DNA of 64,000 nt from Fredinandcohnia humi (GTDB lineage Bacteria > Bacillota > Bacilli > Bacillales > Bacillaceae_L), in NCBI RefSeq assembly GCF_001439915.1, contig NZ_LMBW01000002.1, positions 387,700 through 451,699 on the forward strand, read 5' to 3'. The notes under the pieces were generated by a model. It did no database searches. It was not told the origin of the DNA and saw only the letters and a list, made by a program, of their open reading frames with translations. The first letter of the stretch is position 1; each line of letters begins with the position of its first letter. The translations under genes and the position numbers were made by a program. Shown here piece by piece: positions 7,804-17,571 of the stretch.

Positions 7804-8807
7804 AATATCAGTTCTTCGATTAAGATTCCCGCTTGCACCTGCTTTTGTTTCTTAAAATACCATTTTGTAAGTTCGAATTTACCTCCATGCTTGACTTCCT
7901 CAAACCATTTTTCTTTCCTTTTCCCTGTATACCAATCAAATGTCTTTTCGCTTTTATGTTGAATAATAGGATAGGTTGTTCGTAAAAATGGTGTATTTCG
8001 AAACCTTCTTTCCGCAACATACCGTTCATAATCAAATCTTGAGCCAGTATGCTCAACTTTGTTTGAAAATCTGATAAAAAAATCATGGTAGCGATCATGA
8101 AATAACAGGGATGCTAGTTTTTTTCCCAACTCAATTCTTTCATCAAGTTTTGTAAAGTGATGAACAGAAAAACCGAATAATCTTCCTTCAAGCGTTGGAA
8201 AAATGACAGAACTAAAGTGTAAAAAATCCTGGAGGTTGTAAAAAAAACGTTGAAATACCCTTTTTCTGTAAAATGGATGGTCAATCACTGGTTTTTGGAT
8301 AATATGTTGTTCATTGATGATTTGAGCAGTTACTAAACGGTTACCATCTCGATGCCTCCAGTAATACTCCCATTCGATTTCAATAAATCGGGATACCGAA
8401 AACATTCTCAGCATGTGAAAGAAAGGCTTACCTCGTTGCTTTGAATATTCGTATACTAAGAGCTGTGGATAGGCATCGGAAAAAATAAGCCAGTTGGCAT
8501 GTTCATATGTATAGAACATTGTAGTTCTCTCTTTTTTGGAGAGAATTTTAGGTAACCATTCCCCTTCTAAATCCGTCATATTCCAGCCCGCATTCCGTGA
8601 AACCATACTCGCTAAAAAGGACCATCTAATCTCATTATGGAGTCGATAAAAGCTTGCATATGCCTTGGTCCGCGAAATATTATCGAGATTTCCTTTTGCC
8701 GTTTTGGACTTAATTTCATCATATAGTTCTTTTTCCTCTTTTGTTAATTGGATTACCCGATTTCTACGTTCATTTACCATGTACTCTTGTTTTTTAATCT
8801 CGTTCAT
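7788..8807 (-). CDS. yppC: YppC (DUF2515) protein
   Basis: 339-aa protein of unknown function from the DUF2515 family, rich in aromatic and basic residues and without a signal peptide. The open frame begins at 8855, but the ATG at 8807 is preferred because AAGAGGTG stands 7 nt before it. The resulting length is also close to B. subtilis YppC. It is divergent from recU, with a terminator shared with sspM at its 3' end. No enzymatic motif was recognised. Confidence 0.82.
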   Translation of the reverse strand: MNEIKKQEYMVNERRNRVIQLTKEEKELYDEIKSKTAKGNLDNISRTKAYASFYRLHNEIRWSFLASMVSRNAGWNMTDLEGEWLPKILSKKERTTMFYTYEHANWLIFSDAYPQLLVYEYSKQRGKPFFHMLRMFSVSRFIEIEWEYYWRHRDGNRLVTAQIINEQHIIQKPVIDHPFYRKRVFQRFFYNLQDFLHFSSVIFPTLEGRLFGFSVHHFTKLDERIELGKKLASLLFHDRYHDFFIRFSNKVEHTGSRFDYERYVAERRFRNTPFLRTTYPIIQHKSEKTFDWYTGKRKEKWFEEVKHGGKFELTKWYFKKQKQVQAGILIEELILKNKG

Positions 8808-8887
8808 ACATGCACACCTCTTAATAAATAGTGTATCCATCCACTCGCACTGCACGCCCTCAAAAGTATATTTTCTGCCGAATAGTA

Positions 8888-8896
8888 TGGTATAAT
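8888..8896 (+). promoter_or_regulatory. Extended -10 promoter of recU-ponA
   Basis: TGG followed by a perfect TATAAT (8891-8896) is an extended -10 element. The -35 region is poor, as often seen with extended -10 promoters. Predicted start of transcription is about 17 nt before the recU ATG. Confidence 0.6.
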
Positions 8897-8919
8897 GGGT
8901 GTCTTAAGGGGGTTGGAGT

Positions 8920-9519
8920 ATGGAGTTTCGTTATCCGAATGGGAAGGTATACAAGCCCCAGCAGGTGAAAAATACACCACATCTCAAGCAAAGAATATAT
9001 GGGAATCGCGGGATGACATTAGAAGAAGACCTTAACGAAACAAATCAATATTATTTGGAACAGGAAATTGCCGTTATTCATAAAAAACCAACACCAGTAC
9101 AAATCGTAAATGTAGATTACCCAAAAAGAAGTGCTGCCGTCATTAAGGAAGCCTATTTTAAACAAGCATCGACTACGGACTATAACGGCATATATAATGG
9201 CCGTTATATTGATTTTGAAGCGAAGGAAACGAAAAACAAAACCTCCTTCCCGCTCCAAAATTTTCACGAGCACCAAATCAAGCATATGTCCGATTGTTTA
9301 AAACAGGATGGGATTTGCTTTGTAATCCTGCGTTTTACTACAATTGATGAAATCTATTTCCTTGAAGCAAAACATCTCTTAATTTTTTGGGAACGAAAAA
9401 ATAAGGATGGAAGAAAATCAATTACAAAGCAGGAAGTTGAAACGTTCGGCCATCACTTAGCTATTGGCTATCGTCCAAGAATTGATTATATTAAGGTTAT
9501 TGACAAACTCTATTTTTAA
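8920..9519 (+). CDS. recU: Holliday junction resolvase RecU
   Basis: 199-aa structure-specific endonuclease that cuts Holliday junctions in recombinational repair and chromosome segregation. The metal-binding catalytic set is visible: Asp87 in STTDYNG, Glu100 and Lys102 in DFEAKETK. The [12 protein letters not shown] segment near residues 28-39 is characteristic. An AGGGGGTTGGAGT ribosome-binding region precedes the ATG. It forms the conserved recU-ponA pair (92-bp gap). Confidence 0.97.
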   Translation: MEFRYPNGKVYKPQQVKNTPHLKQRIYGNRGMTLEEDLNETNQYYLEQEIAVIHKKPTPVQIVNVDYPKRSAAVIKEAYFKQASTTDYNGIYNGRYIDFEAKETKNKTSFPLQNFHEHQIKHMSDCLKQDGICFVILRFTTIDEIYFLEAKHLLIFWERKNKDGRKSITKQEVETFGHHLAIGYRPRIDYIKVIDKLYF

Positions 9520-9611
9520 CAATGAAGAATAGCAGATAGGCTAGGAATGAAACCTTTCCTTACTAAAATACGTCATAAAGTAGGAAAGCATTTGAAAGGC
9601 AGGAAACAAGT

Positions 9612-12152
9612 ATGTCTGAAAAATATCAATCACGTGAAGAACGTCGACATGCAAATCAAAAGAAAAAAAAGCGTAAAAAATCAAAGGGCGGGGTATTCAA
9701 ACGAATATTATTAATGATCCTGCTAATTGGAATTATCGGTATGGTAGCAGGTGCTACGACATTCTTCGTGATGGCAAGCGGTGCTCCCAAATTAGATGAA
9801 TCCCTACTGAAGGATCCGCTTTCATCAAAGGTTTACGACATGAATGGAAATAAAATTTATGAATTTGGGGCGGAAAAACGGACTTATGTCCCTCTTAATC
9901 AAATCCCAGATGATTTAAAAAATGCTGTTATAGCGGTTGAAGACGCCCGTTTCTATGAGCACCATGGCTTGGATGTTATTCGTCTTGGCGGGGCTGTTGT
10001 CGCCAACATCACCGAAGGATTTGGTTCAGAAGGCGCAAGTACCATTTCGCAGCAGGTTATAAAGAATTCCTTTTTTGAGCAGGGGCAGAAAAAGCTCACA
10101 CGAAAAGCACAGGAGCTATGGCTTGCATTTCAATTAGAACGTAAATACTCAAAAGATGAAATTCTCGAAATGTATTTAAACAAAATATACTACGGAGTCG
10201 GCAACACATATGGTGTTGCAAAGGCATCCGAATTATATTTTGGTAAACCACTGGATGAACTTGAGCTTCACGAAGCTGCCTTTATTGCAGGGAGTGGACA
10301 AAACCCAGGTATTCACAATCCTTTTGTTCACCCAGAAAGGGCTGAAAAGCGTCGGAATGTCGTGTTAAATCTTATGGCTAGGCATGATTTCATAACAAAA
10401 GAACAAGCAGATGCTGCTAAAAAGATTCCATTAGAATCATCAATTGTGGAATCGAAAGAACAGTCCCAGCCAATCGATTCTTTCATGGATCAAGTTAAAT
10501 TAGAACTAAAAGAACATAGTGATATTGATGTGTACAACGCAGGGGTTAAGATTTATACAACCTTTGATCCCGAGGCACAAACGCATGTCGATTCATTGTT
10601 AGCAAATGAGAATCCTGATATTCAATTTCCGGATGAGCAGCTTCAAGCCGGAATCGCAATCGTAGATACGAAAACAGGTGAAATTAGAGCATTAGGCGGC
10701 GGAAGAAATCAAGCACAAAATACCCGCAGAAACTTTGCGCTCGAATCTGACAACCAACCTGGTTCAACAATTAAGCCTATTTTAGACTATGGTCCTGCGA
10801 TTGAGTATTTAAAATGGTCAACCTACCATCAAATCAAGGATGAACCATATACCTATTCAGATAAAAAGCCTATTAACAATCATGACAGAAAATTTATGGG
10901 ACAAATGACTGCAAGAAATGCTTTAGCCCTTTCAAGAAACATTCCAGCACTTAAGGCATTCCAAGAGGTTGGAGTTACAAAAGCAACGGAATTTGCTAAC
11001 GGGCTTGGCATTACATTTGAAGAAAGAATTAATGAACCATACTCAATTGGAGGAACATTAGGCGGTATCTCTCCTCTTAATATGGCTGGTGCCTATGCAG
11101 CATTCGGTAACCAAGGAAACTATATTAAACCACATGCGGTTAATAAAATTGTCTTCCCGGATAATCGAGAAGTTGTTCTTGCACCAGAGCCTGAAACAGC
11201 AATGTCAGAATCAACTGCTTTCATGATAACCGACATGCTGAAATCCGTAATGGATTACGGTACTGGACGAAGATATGATGTTTCCGGATTGCAAATTGCC
11301 GGTAAAACCGGTACAACAAACTACACCGCAAAGGAAATTAAAGACTATAAGATTCCTTCTGGTGCTGTTCCAGACGTTTGGTATAGTGGGTACACACCAA
11401 GTTATTCTGTCGCCATTTGGACAGGTTATAAAAATAACCAACAACCAGTTTTGCCTGCTGATCAAGGCTTATCGTTAAAATTATTCAGAGATATTATTAC
11501 CAATCTTTCTGAAGGAAAAGAAGCAGAGGATTTCGTAATGCCTAAGACAGTTGTTAAAGTCGGTGTGGAAAAAGGATCAGACCCTGCGAAGCTTCCAAGC
11601 GAATTTACACCAAAAGATGAAATTGTCTATGAGTATTTCATTAAAGGGACAGAGCCGACTGAGGTGTCCAGTAAATACGATAAGCTCAATCCACCATCAA
11701 ACCTTGATGTGATGTATGACCAAGTGACCAATCAAATCAATATATCTTGGGCGTATGCTGAAGGTGAGATCGAAGGCAATAGCTTTGAAGTCAGTGTTTC
11801 AATTGACGAAGGCCCTGCTAAAGTCCTTACAACCACGAAAGAATTAACATATACGATCCCTGAGGCCATTCCGGGAGCAATATACAAATTCACTGTAACA
11901 GCAGTGGATGATAAAAATCCTGAAAAACGCAGTGACCCGGCTACAAATACGATAAATGTTCCGGAACCACCTGAAGAAGAAATTGAAATTCCTTTACCTC
12001 CTGTTAATCCAGGGAACGGGAACGGCAATGGAAATGGTGACGAAAACGGCGGCGATACTGGCGGCGAAGGCGATGACGAAGGGAACGGAGATGGTGATGG
12101 TGGAATACCAATCTTCCCTCCTATCCCACCTAGTAATGGAGATCGACAATAG
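9612..12152 (+). CDS. ponA: Class A penicillin-binding protein PBP1 (glycosyltransferase/transpeptidase)
   Basis: 846-aa bifunctional peptidoglycan synthase. A cytoplasmic Lys/Arg-rich tail is followed by one membrane anchor (about residues 31-53). The glycosyltransferase domain has EDARFYEHHG (110-119, catalytic Glu110) and GASTISQQ (141-148). The transpeptidase domain has SxxK at Ser385-Lys388, SRN at 441-443 and KTGTT at 565-569. A fibronectin-III-like module (about 695-785) and an acidic Gly/Asn-rich tail complete the protein. Somewhat shorter than the 914 aa I recall for B. subtilis; the difference is probably in the low-complexity tail. Confidence 0.97.
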   Translation: MSEKYQSREERRHANQKKKKRKKSKGGVFKRILLMILLIGIIGMVAGATTFFVMASGAPKLDESLLKDPLSSKVYDMNGNKIYEFGAEKRTYVPLNQIPDDLKNAVIAVEDARFYEHHGLDVIRLGGAVVANITEGFGSEGASTISQQVIKNSFFEQGQKKLTRKAQELWLAFQLERKYSKDEILEMYLNKIYYGVGNTYGVAKASELYFGKPLDELELHEAAFIAGSGQNPGIHNPFVHPERAEKRRNVVLNLMARHDFITKEQADAAKKIPLESSIVESKEQSQPIDSFMDQVKLELKEHSDIDVYNAGVKIYTTFDPEAQTHVDSLLANENPDIQFPDEQLQAGIAIVDTKTGEIRALGGGRNQAQNTRRNFALESDNQPGSTIKPILDYGPAIEYLKWSTYHQIKDEPYTYSDKKPINNHDRKFMGQMTARNALALSRNIPALKAFQEVGVTKATEFANGLGITFEERINEPYSIGGTLGGISPLNMAGAYAAFGNQGNYIKPHAVNKIVFPDNREVVLAPEPETAMSESTAFMITDMLKSVMDYGTGRRYDVSGLQIAGKTGTTNYTAKEIKDYKIPSGAVPDVWYSGYTPSYSVAIWTGYKNNQQPVLPADQGLSLKLFRDIITNLSEGKEAEDFVMPKTVVKVGVEKGSDPAKLPSEFTPKDEIVYEYFIKGTEPTEVSSKYDKLNPPSNLDVMYDQVTNQINISWAYAEGEIEGNSFEVSVSIDEGPAKVLTTTKELTYTIPEAIPGAIYKFTVTAVDDKNPEKRSDPATNTINVPEPPEEEIEIPLPPVNPGNGNGNGNGDENGGDTGGEGDDEGNGDGDGGIPIFPPIPPSNGDRQ

Positions 12153-12167
12153 AAATAAAAAAGAACA

Positions 12168-12201
12168 AAAATAACGCACAGATAACTGTGCGTTATTTTT
12201 T
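12168..12201. terminator. Bidirectional terminator between ponA and ypoC
   Basis: AAAATAACGCACAG pairs with CTGTGCGTTATTTT around an ATAA loop, with runs of A and T outside. It terminates both convergent operons; the ypoC stop lies in the stem. Confidence 0.9.
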
Positions 12202-12546
12202 AACCTTTAGTATTTTCATTTTTGCATAAAGCTTTAAAAGTTCGTGATAAAGTTCATTTAATTGAATGAATGAGTGATATTGATACGGCTTTTTTAAAAT
12301 AAATAATAGTCGCTCATTAAGATTCATCGGTCTATACTCAAAGCCTATAAGGTCTTCTTGGAGCCTATTTTTATCAGGGTTCCTTTTTCCATTCATTAAA
12401 AATAAAAGGGTCAAAAAGTCATTAATCGCTTCTTCCATTGGGCCCTCTATAGTTGCTTTATCCCTATTTCTGAAAAGGCGCATTAAAAGTTCTTTTCGGG
12501 CGTTCCAATTTCCCTCAATAACAGAAATGATTTTTTCATTATCCAA
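12193..12546 (-). CDS. ypoC: YpoC protein
   Basis: 117-aa helical protein of unknown function, last gene of the asnS-dnaD-nth-ypoC group. Its start overlaps the nth stop by 8 bp, implying translational coupling with the repair glycosylase. No motif was recognised. Identification as YpoC rests on size and the conserved position between nth and ponA. Confidence 0.75.
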   Translation of the reverse strand: MDNEKIISVIEGNWNARKELLMRLFRNRDKATIEGPMEEAINDFLTLLFLMNGKRNPDKNRLQEDLIGFEYRPMNLNERLLFILKKPYQYHSFIQLNELYHELLKLYAKMKILKVKK

Positions 12547-13198
12547 CCTTTTCCTTCCCCTTCATACGCTTTTTCCCTTCTCGACAAACTTCAAGGAGCG
12601 GACAAATTTCGCATTGGGGATTTTGGGCCTTACAATGGTATCTACCAAAAAAAATCATCCGATGATGTGTAGCTGACCATTCCTCTTTCGGAACCTTTTT
12701 CAGCAATGTCTTTTCGACCTCTAGAACAGAGTCCTTCCATCTGCAAAATCCAAGCCTTTTGCTGACTCTTTCTACATGTGTATCAACTGCAATCGCAGGA
12801 ATACCAAATGCCACTGAGACAACAACATTGGCCGTTTTTCTGCCGACCCCAGGGAATTTTGTTAATTCATCACGGTCTTTCGGAAGAATGCCACTATAGT
12901 CTTCAATCAACATTTGACATAAATTGCGAATGTTTTTAGCTTTATTTCGATAAAGACCGATAGAACGAATATCATTTTGAAGTTCTTCGAGTGAAACCGC
13001 TAAATAATCCTCAGGGGATTTGTATTTTTCAAAAAGAGATGCCGTAACTTTATTTACCAATACGTCTGTACATTGGGCAGATAATGCAACAGCAATCACC
13101 AGTTCAAACGGATTCTTATGGTTTAACTCACAATGAGCATCTGGGAACATCTCCCCCATTGTATCCAGACAAAATCGTATTTGTTGTTTATTTAGCAT
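12539..13198 (-). CDS. nth: Endonuclease III (DNA glycosylase/AP lyase)
   Basis: 219-aa base-excision repair enzyme for oxidised pyrimidines. It has the helix-hairpin-helix LTKFPGVGRKTANVV with catalytic Lys121, the catalytic Asp139 in AVDTHVER, and a C-terminal [4Fe-4S] ligand set Cys189-x6-Cys196-x2-Cys199-x5-Cys205. Length is as usual for the family. It lies 12 bp after dnaD and overlaps ypoC. Confidence 0.97.
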   Translation of the reverse strand: MLNKQQIRFCLDTMGEMFPDAHCELNHKNPFELVIAVALSAQCTDVLVNKVTASLFEKYKSPEDYLAVSLEELQNDIRSIGLYRNKAKNIRNLCQMLIEDYSGILPKDRDELTKFPGVGRKTANVVVSVAFGIPAIAVDTHVERVSKRLGFCRWKDSVLEVEKTLLKKVPKEEWSATHHRMIFFGRYHCKAQNPQCEICPLLEVCREGKKRMKGKEKVG

Positions 13199-13210
13199 CT
13201 TGTATCACCT

Positions 13211-13939
13211 TTAACTTTCTAGCCAATTATAAAACGGGATTGTACGTTTATAATTTCCTTGCTGAGTTTGCTCCGGTTGTTTGTGCTTTTGTTGATATTG
13301 ACGAAACTTTTGTGAATGGTTTTGGGCTTGTGCAATTGTGCGGATACCATTCTTTTTCCATTCGAATAGGATTCGATCGATATATCGGAAATTAAGCTTG
13401 CCAGACATGACTGCTTCACGTAAGGCTGCTTGTATGATGGATTGATCGTGGTGGTCTTGGTCGAGCCACATTGCTAATGATTCACATTCAAAAGGTGAGA
13501 GTGGTCGTCCAAATTCTTGTTCAAAAATGCTATATAAGTCCTTTTCCTGCTGTTTCTCAAGTTCTTTTTCTTCGTTCATGTTTTGTTGAACGAGGTGCTG
13601 AAGCATTTTTTCCCATAATGGTCGTATTGAGTATTTTTCATAGATGACACGACTTTCATCATTTCCTTCATTTATTTCTAAATAGCCACGTTGAATAAGT
13701 TGCCGGAGGATTTCAATGCATTTTTCTTCAGTAATTGTCATACGATTTGATATTTCAATGGGTGTAGGAAAGAAATTTCCGCCGTCCATAAAGGTTAATA
13801 TATGGAATAGGACCATCATTTCCTCTTCGTTTAACTGTAGATGTCGATACGAGGACATTAACATTTTCGGAATTGAAATACTGCCTTGTTCGAATAAATC
13901 AACTAATTTATCCATTTTCATGTATAAACACCTCTTCAT
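13211..13939 (-). CDS. dnaD: DNA replication initiation protein DnaD
   Basis: 242-aa primosome component that bridges DnaA/PriA to loading of the replicative helicase. The N-terminal winged-helix domain includes FPTPIEISNRMTITEEKCIE, and the C-terminal DnaD-type domain (about 135-205) contains RPLSPFECESLAMW and an YIDRILFEWKKNGI end. The tail is Gln/Lys-rich. The place between asnS and nth matches B. subtilis. The real start could be the internal ATG three residues before KLVDLFEQ, since the annotated start has only a weak ribosome-binding site. Confidence 0.93.
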   Translation of the reverse strand: MKRCLYMKMDKLVDLFEQGSISIPKMLMSSYRHLQLNEEEMMVLFHILTFMDGGNFFPTPIEISNRMTITEEKCIEILRQLIQRGYLEINEGNDESRVIYEKYSIRPLWEKMLQHLVQQNMNEEKELEKQQEKDLYSIFEQEFGRPLSPFECESLAMWLDQDHHDQSIIQAALREAVMSGKLNFRYIDRILFEWKKNGIRTIAQAQNHSQKFRQYQQKHKQPEQTQQGNYKRTIPFYNWLES

Positions 13940-14016
13940 AACCTAGTATACCATGAGACCACAGAGTAGAGATAAGAAAGAAATATTTGGTCTGAGGTTT
14001 ACCTGAAAATTAAAGA

Positions 14017-14037
14017 GACCTTCCTTTTGGGAAGGTC
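14017..14037 (-). terminator. Terminator after asnS
   Basis: Stem GACCTTCC/GGAAGGTC with a TTTTG loop; the minus-strand transcript continues with a U-rich stretch. It separates asnS from dnaD, so dnaD may have its own promoter. Confidence 0.7.
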
Positions 14038-14050
14038 CCTGAAGTTGTTA

Positions 14051-15343
14051 TTATGGATATAAACGGTTTAGTAAGCGTGGGAATGGAATTGTTTCTCTTA
14101 CGTGTTCAACCCCACTAATCCAAGCTACAGTTCGTTCTAAGCCTAATCCAAAGCCAGAATGTGGCACTGATCCATACTTACTTAGTTCTAAATACCACTC
14201 ATAAGCACCACTATTTAATCCATGTGCTTCAATTTGTTGTTTCATTAGGTTATAATCATGGATCCTCTCTGAGCCACCAATAATTTCACCGTAACCTTCA
14301 GGAGCAATTAAATCAGCACATAACACAACATCATCACGATCGGGTGCCGGCTGCATATAGAATGGCTTAATGCCCTTCGGATAGTTTGTAATAAATACTG
14401 GTTTATCATAGCTTTCAGCTATAGCCGTTTCGTGTGGAGCACCAAAATCATCGCCCCACTTAATATCATCAAAGCCTTTTTCAAGTAAAAACTCAATTGC
14501 CTCGTCATAAGAAATACGCGGGAATGGTGCTTTTATATTTTCAAGCTTAGATACATCTCGACCTAATGTTGTTAATTCTAATTGACAATTTTTCAAAGCA
14601 GATTGCACAATATGTGAAACATATTCCTCTTGTACTTTTAAGCTTTCCTCATGCTCAGTGAAAGCCATTTCCGGCTCAATCATCCAAAACTCTATTAAAT
14701 GTCGTCTTGTTTTCGATTTTTCCGCGCGGAAAGTTGGGCCAAAGGAGAACACTTTTCCTAATGCCATGGCTGCAGCTTCCATATATAGCTGACCACTTTG
14801 AGAAAGGTATGCATCTTCATCAAAATATTTTGTAGCAAAAAGTTCAGTTGTTCCTTCAGGTGCACTTCCTGTTAAAATTGGCGGGTCAACCTTTGCAAAT
14901 CCACGATCATTGAAAAATTCGTAGGTTGCACGAATAATTTCATTACGGATTTTCATAACAGCGTGCTGTCTTTTTGAGCGAAGCCATAAATGGCGATGGT
15001 CCATTAAGAACTCAGTACCATGCTCTTTCGGCGTTATCGGATAGTCCACAGACTCATGAATAACGTCTATGTTAGTAACCGTAAGCTCATAACCAAATGG
15101 TGATCTTTCATCTTCTCTTACAACACCGGTCACGTATAAAGATGTTTCTTGTGTAATTGATTTTGCTTTCTGGAAAACTTCTTCATCCACTTCTGCTTTA
15201 ACAACGACACCCTGGATAAAGCCTGTCCCATCGCGAAGCTGTAAAAAGGCAATCTTTCCGCTTGAGCGTTTATTCGCTAACCAAGCACCGATTATAACCT
15301 CTTCACCGACATATTTATTAACCTCTGAAATAGTTATTTTCAC
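14051..15343 (-). CDS. asnS: Asparaginyl-tRNA synthetase
   Basis: 430-aa class II aminoacyl-tRNA synthetase. It has an N-terminal OB-fold anticodon-binding domain (about residues 15-100) and a class II catalytic core with motif 2 around [20 protein letters not shown] and motif 3 in the C-terminal [12 protein letters not shown]. No T-box-type leader was recognised in the 141 bp upstream. Length matches the bacillar family. Confidence 0.97.
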   Translation of the reverse strand: MKITISEVNKYVGEEVIIGAWLANKRSSGKIAFLQLRDGTGFIQGVVVKAEVDEEVFQKAKSITQETSLYVTGVVREDERSPFGYELTVTNIDVIHESVDYPITPKEHGTEFLMDHRHLWLRSKRQHAVMKIRNEIIRATYEFFNDRGFAKVDPPILTGSAPEGTTELFATKYFDEDAYLSQSGQLYMEAAAMALGKVFSFGPTFRAEKSKTRRHLIEFWMIEPEMAFTEHEESLKVQEEYVSHIVQSALKNCQLELTTLGRDVSKLENIKAPFPRISYDEAIEFLLEKGFDDIKWGDDFGAPHETAIAESYDKPVFITNYPKGIKPFYMQPAPDRDDVVLCADLIAPEGYGEIIGGSERIHDYNLMKQQIEAHGLNSGAYEWYLELSKYGSVPHSGFGLGLERTVAWISGVEHVRETIPFPRLLNRLYP

Positions 15344-15422
15344 AATTGTCCCTCCAAAACCGTAAAACCTATGTATGAATTCCTACCTATTATACATTTC
15401 TTGTTATAACGAAGCAAGAAAT

Positions 15423-15476
15423 ACCACGGGAACACAATCGTTTGGTTTCTAGAACCAGTAGAACCGTCCCCGTGGT
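15423..15476 (-). terminator. Long hairpin after aspB
   Basis: Outer stem ACCACGGG (15423-15430) with CCCGTGGT (15469-15476), enclosing a smaller GGTT/AACC hairpin. The minus transcript follows with ATTTCTT. It probably terminates aspB, although the U-run is weak. Confidence 0.6.
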
Positions 15477-15484
15477 TACTAATC

Positions 15485-16666
15485 TTACATCTTTTCTTCA
15501 ACAAATTTAACAATACGTTTGATTGCTTCCTCTAATTGATCTAATGATGTTGCATAGGATAAGCGCATGTTATCGGGTGCGCCAAAGCCTGACCCGGGAA
15601 CGACTGCAACGAGTGCTTCCTCTAATAAAGCTTTCGCAAACTCGTCGACATTATTATATCCTGTCAATTTAGCACACTTTTTTGCATTCGGGAACAGATA
15701 GAACGCCCCCTTTGGCTTAATACATGAAATTCCAGGGATGTTAACTAATTTATCATAAATCACGTCTAAACGCTGTTCAAAAGCCTGTCTCATGATTTCA
15801 ACAGGCTTTTGATCTCCTTCATAAGCAGCCAGTGCCGCATATTGTGCAATTGAAGTAGGATTCGAAATACTGTGACTTGAGAGATCTGTCATGCTTTTGA
15901 TGATTTCCTGTGGTCCTGCAGCATAACCGATTCTCCAACCTGTCATTGAGTGAGATTTTGAATGACCATTGATGATGATCGTTTTTGCTTTCACTTCTTC
16001 ACTAACCTGTGCAATTGATGTATGTTTAGCACCAAAATAAACAAGTTTTTCATAAATTTCATCTGAAACGATCCAAACATTACGCTTCACACATAATTCC
16101 CCAATTGCCTGGAGTTCTTCTTTCGAATAAAGCATACCAGTTGGGTTACTTGGTGAATTTAATATTAAAGCAACCGTTTTATCAGTGATTGCAGCTTCTA
16201 GCTGGTCGACAGATACTTTAAAATTATTTTCTTCTTTTCCTTCGACATACACTGGTACACCTTCAGCAAGTTTTACTTGCTCAGGATAGCTTACCCAGTA
16301 TGGAGTTGGGATAATGACTTGATCGTCTTTATTAAGAAGTACTTGGAACAATGCATATAACACAAACTTTGCACCAGAACCAACAATCACTTCATTTGGC
16401 TTATATTCTAATTGTTGGTCTTTTAAAAGTTTTTTACAAATCGCCTGTTTTAAAGCAGGTAAACCAGCAGAAGGTGTATATTTTGTATGTCCCTCTTTCA
16501 TTGCTTTTACGGCTGCCTCGATTATATAATCAGGTGTATTAAAATCCGGTTCACCTGCGCCAAGTCCAATTACATCATGACCACCAGCCTTCAACTCTTT
16601 TGCTTTTGCTGTTATAGCAAGTGTTGACGATGGTGTTAAAGCTGCTACTCTGTGTGCTAATTTCAT
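15485..16666 (-). CDS. aspB: Aspartate aminotransferase
   Basis: 393-aa PLP-dependent class I aminotransferase that interconverts aspartate/2-oxoglutarate and oxaloacetate/glutamate. Visible motifs are NSPSNPTG (170-177) and the PLP lysine Lys237 in SKSHSMTGWRIGY. It is the aspB of the ypmA-ypmB-aspB-asnS group and has 17 bp between it and ypmB. Substrate assignment follows the conserved neighbourhood. Confidence 0.95.
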   Translation of the reverse strand: MKLAHRVAALTPSSTLAITAKAKELKAGGHDVIGLGAGEPDFNTPDYIIEAAVKAMKEGHTKYTPSAGLPALKQAICKKLLKDQQLEYKPNEVIVGSGAKFVLYALFQVLLNKDDQVIIPTPYWVSYPEQVKLAEGVPVYVEGKEENNFKVSVDQLEAAITDKTVALILNSPSNPTGMLYSKEELQAIGELCVKRNVWIVSDEIYEKLVYFGAKHTSIAQVSEEVKAKTIIINGHSKSHSMTGWRIGYAAGPQEIIKSMTDLSSHSISNPTSIAQYAALAAYEGDQKPVEIMRQAFEQRLDVIYDKLVNIPGISCIKPKGAFYLFPNAKKCAKLTGYNNVDEFAKALLEEALVAVVPGSGFGAPDNMRLSYATSLDQLEEAIKRIVKFVEEKM

Positions 16667-16683
16667 GGTATTCCCTCCATGTA

Positions 16684-17157
16684 TTATGGTTTGATTGAAT
16701 TGCGGTATTTGCCAGTTTCAAAATACAATTTGTGGTAGGTCAAGCGATTATCACTACCAATATAAATAATTTCCCAAATCGGGATATTATCTTCGACTCC
16801 AAGTTTAACGGAACGAATTTCTTGTGGATTTCGCTCCCTTTTTAAAATAGCAAGCGCCTCGTTTTCAGTAATGCCATCACGTTCCAGGCGTGTTACCATT
16901 TCCCCCTTTTTTTTGGGAATCCAAGCAATCATTTTTTCATCTTTATCATTTTTACCGATGACAACTTGATATTCTTTTGTTCCAAAATATGTATAACTGT
17001 CTTCAATTGTTTCGATCGGTGTTTTCTCAAGCGCAATTTCATTTCCTTTTGCTTCCGCATTGTTTAGTGGCTCAAGTGCCGATTGATATATATTTATACC
17101 CCTCCAAATAATAAAAACAAGGAGAAGGACGAGTATCCCAATAATCCATTTTTTCAT
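16684..17157 (-). CDS. ypmB: YpmB, membrane-anchored protein with PepSY-like domains
   Basis: 157 aa. A single N-terminal membrane segment (WIIGILVLLLVFIIW) is followed by an extracytoplasmic domain resembling the YpmB/PepSY family (IAWIPKKKGEMVTRLERDGITENEALAI). Function unknown; possibly an inhibitor or modulator of extracellular activity as proposed for PepSY domains (family knowledge). It is 15 bp after ypmA and 17 bp before aspB. Confidence 0.85.
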   Translation of the reverse strand: MKKWIIGILVLLLVFIIWRGINIYQSALEPLNNAEAKGNEIALEKTPIETIEDSYTYFGTKEYQVVIGKNDKDEKMIAWIPKKKGEMVTRLERDGITENEALAILKRERNPQEIRSVKLGVEDNIPIWEIIYIGSDNRLTYHKLYFETGKYRNSIKP

Positions 17158-17172
17158 TTTTTATCCACTACT

Positions 17173-17343
17173 TTACGTACGATAAATTGTAAAAACACAC
17201 TTTTTTTGATCATCTCGATCAAGCGCAAGGCCAAACATGAGATCTTCATGCTTTAATGTGCGATTTAACAAATCAATCATTTTATATAAATCAGGAGTAT
17301 TTTGAATTTTAACAGTCGATAGAACTTCTATCTTACTTTCCAA
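17173..17343 (-). CDS. ypmA: YpmA small conserved protein
   Basis: 56-aa cytoplasmic protein with the N-terminus xESKIEVLSTVKIQ and the C-terminus VFTIYRT, both as I recall for B. subtilis YpmA, which has the same length. The start is TTG at 17343, with a GGGAG ribosome-binding site about 8 nt upstream. The ypmA-ypmB-aspB order is conserved in Bacillus. Function unknown. Confidence 0.88.
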   Translation of the reverse strand: MESKIEVLSTVKIQNTPDLYKMIDLLNRTLKHEDLMFGLALDRDDQKKCVFTIYRT

Positions 17344-17533
17344 GCAGGAGCTCTCCCTTCATTCATCACAAATTTTACTACTTATACATTTCACGCATAC
17401 GGCAACAATAGTAGTACTACAACATTACAGTTGAAGTTGTCTTACATTATGTTGCCTTACATCATTATAACAGGTGTAATACCATTCACAATATACTTTT
17501 TGATTAAAAATTAACTCCAAATCCTACGCCTTA

Positions 17534-17558
17534 ACCTGTCTTTTGACAGGTCTTTTTT
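17534..17558 (+). terminator. Hairpin with T-run between dinG and ypmA
   Basis: A perfect 7-bp stem ACCTGTC/GACAGGT with a TTTT loop. The T-run lies on the plus strand, although both flanking genes are on the minus strand, so its use as a terminator is uncertain. The rest of the 228-bp spacer holds no recognised gene. Confidence 0.35.
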
Positions 17559-17571
17559 AAATATATTCACT

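Noticed and set aside
7519-7962. 147-codon plus-strand ORF across sspM and repeat B1
   Set aside because: Uses a different frame from sspM, runs through the repeat, the terminator and the end of yppC. The sspM frame has the ribosome-binding site and a recognisable product.
15344-15484. T-box riboswitch before asnS
   Set aside because: The spacer is only 141 bp, is explained by the aspB hairpin, and lacks T-box or specifier elements.
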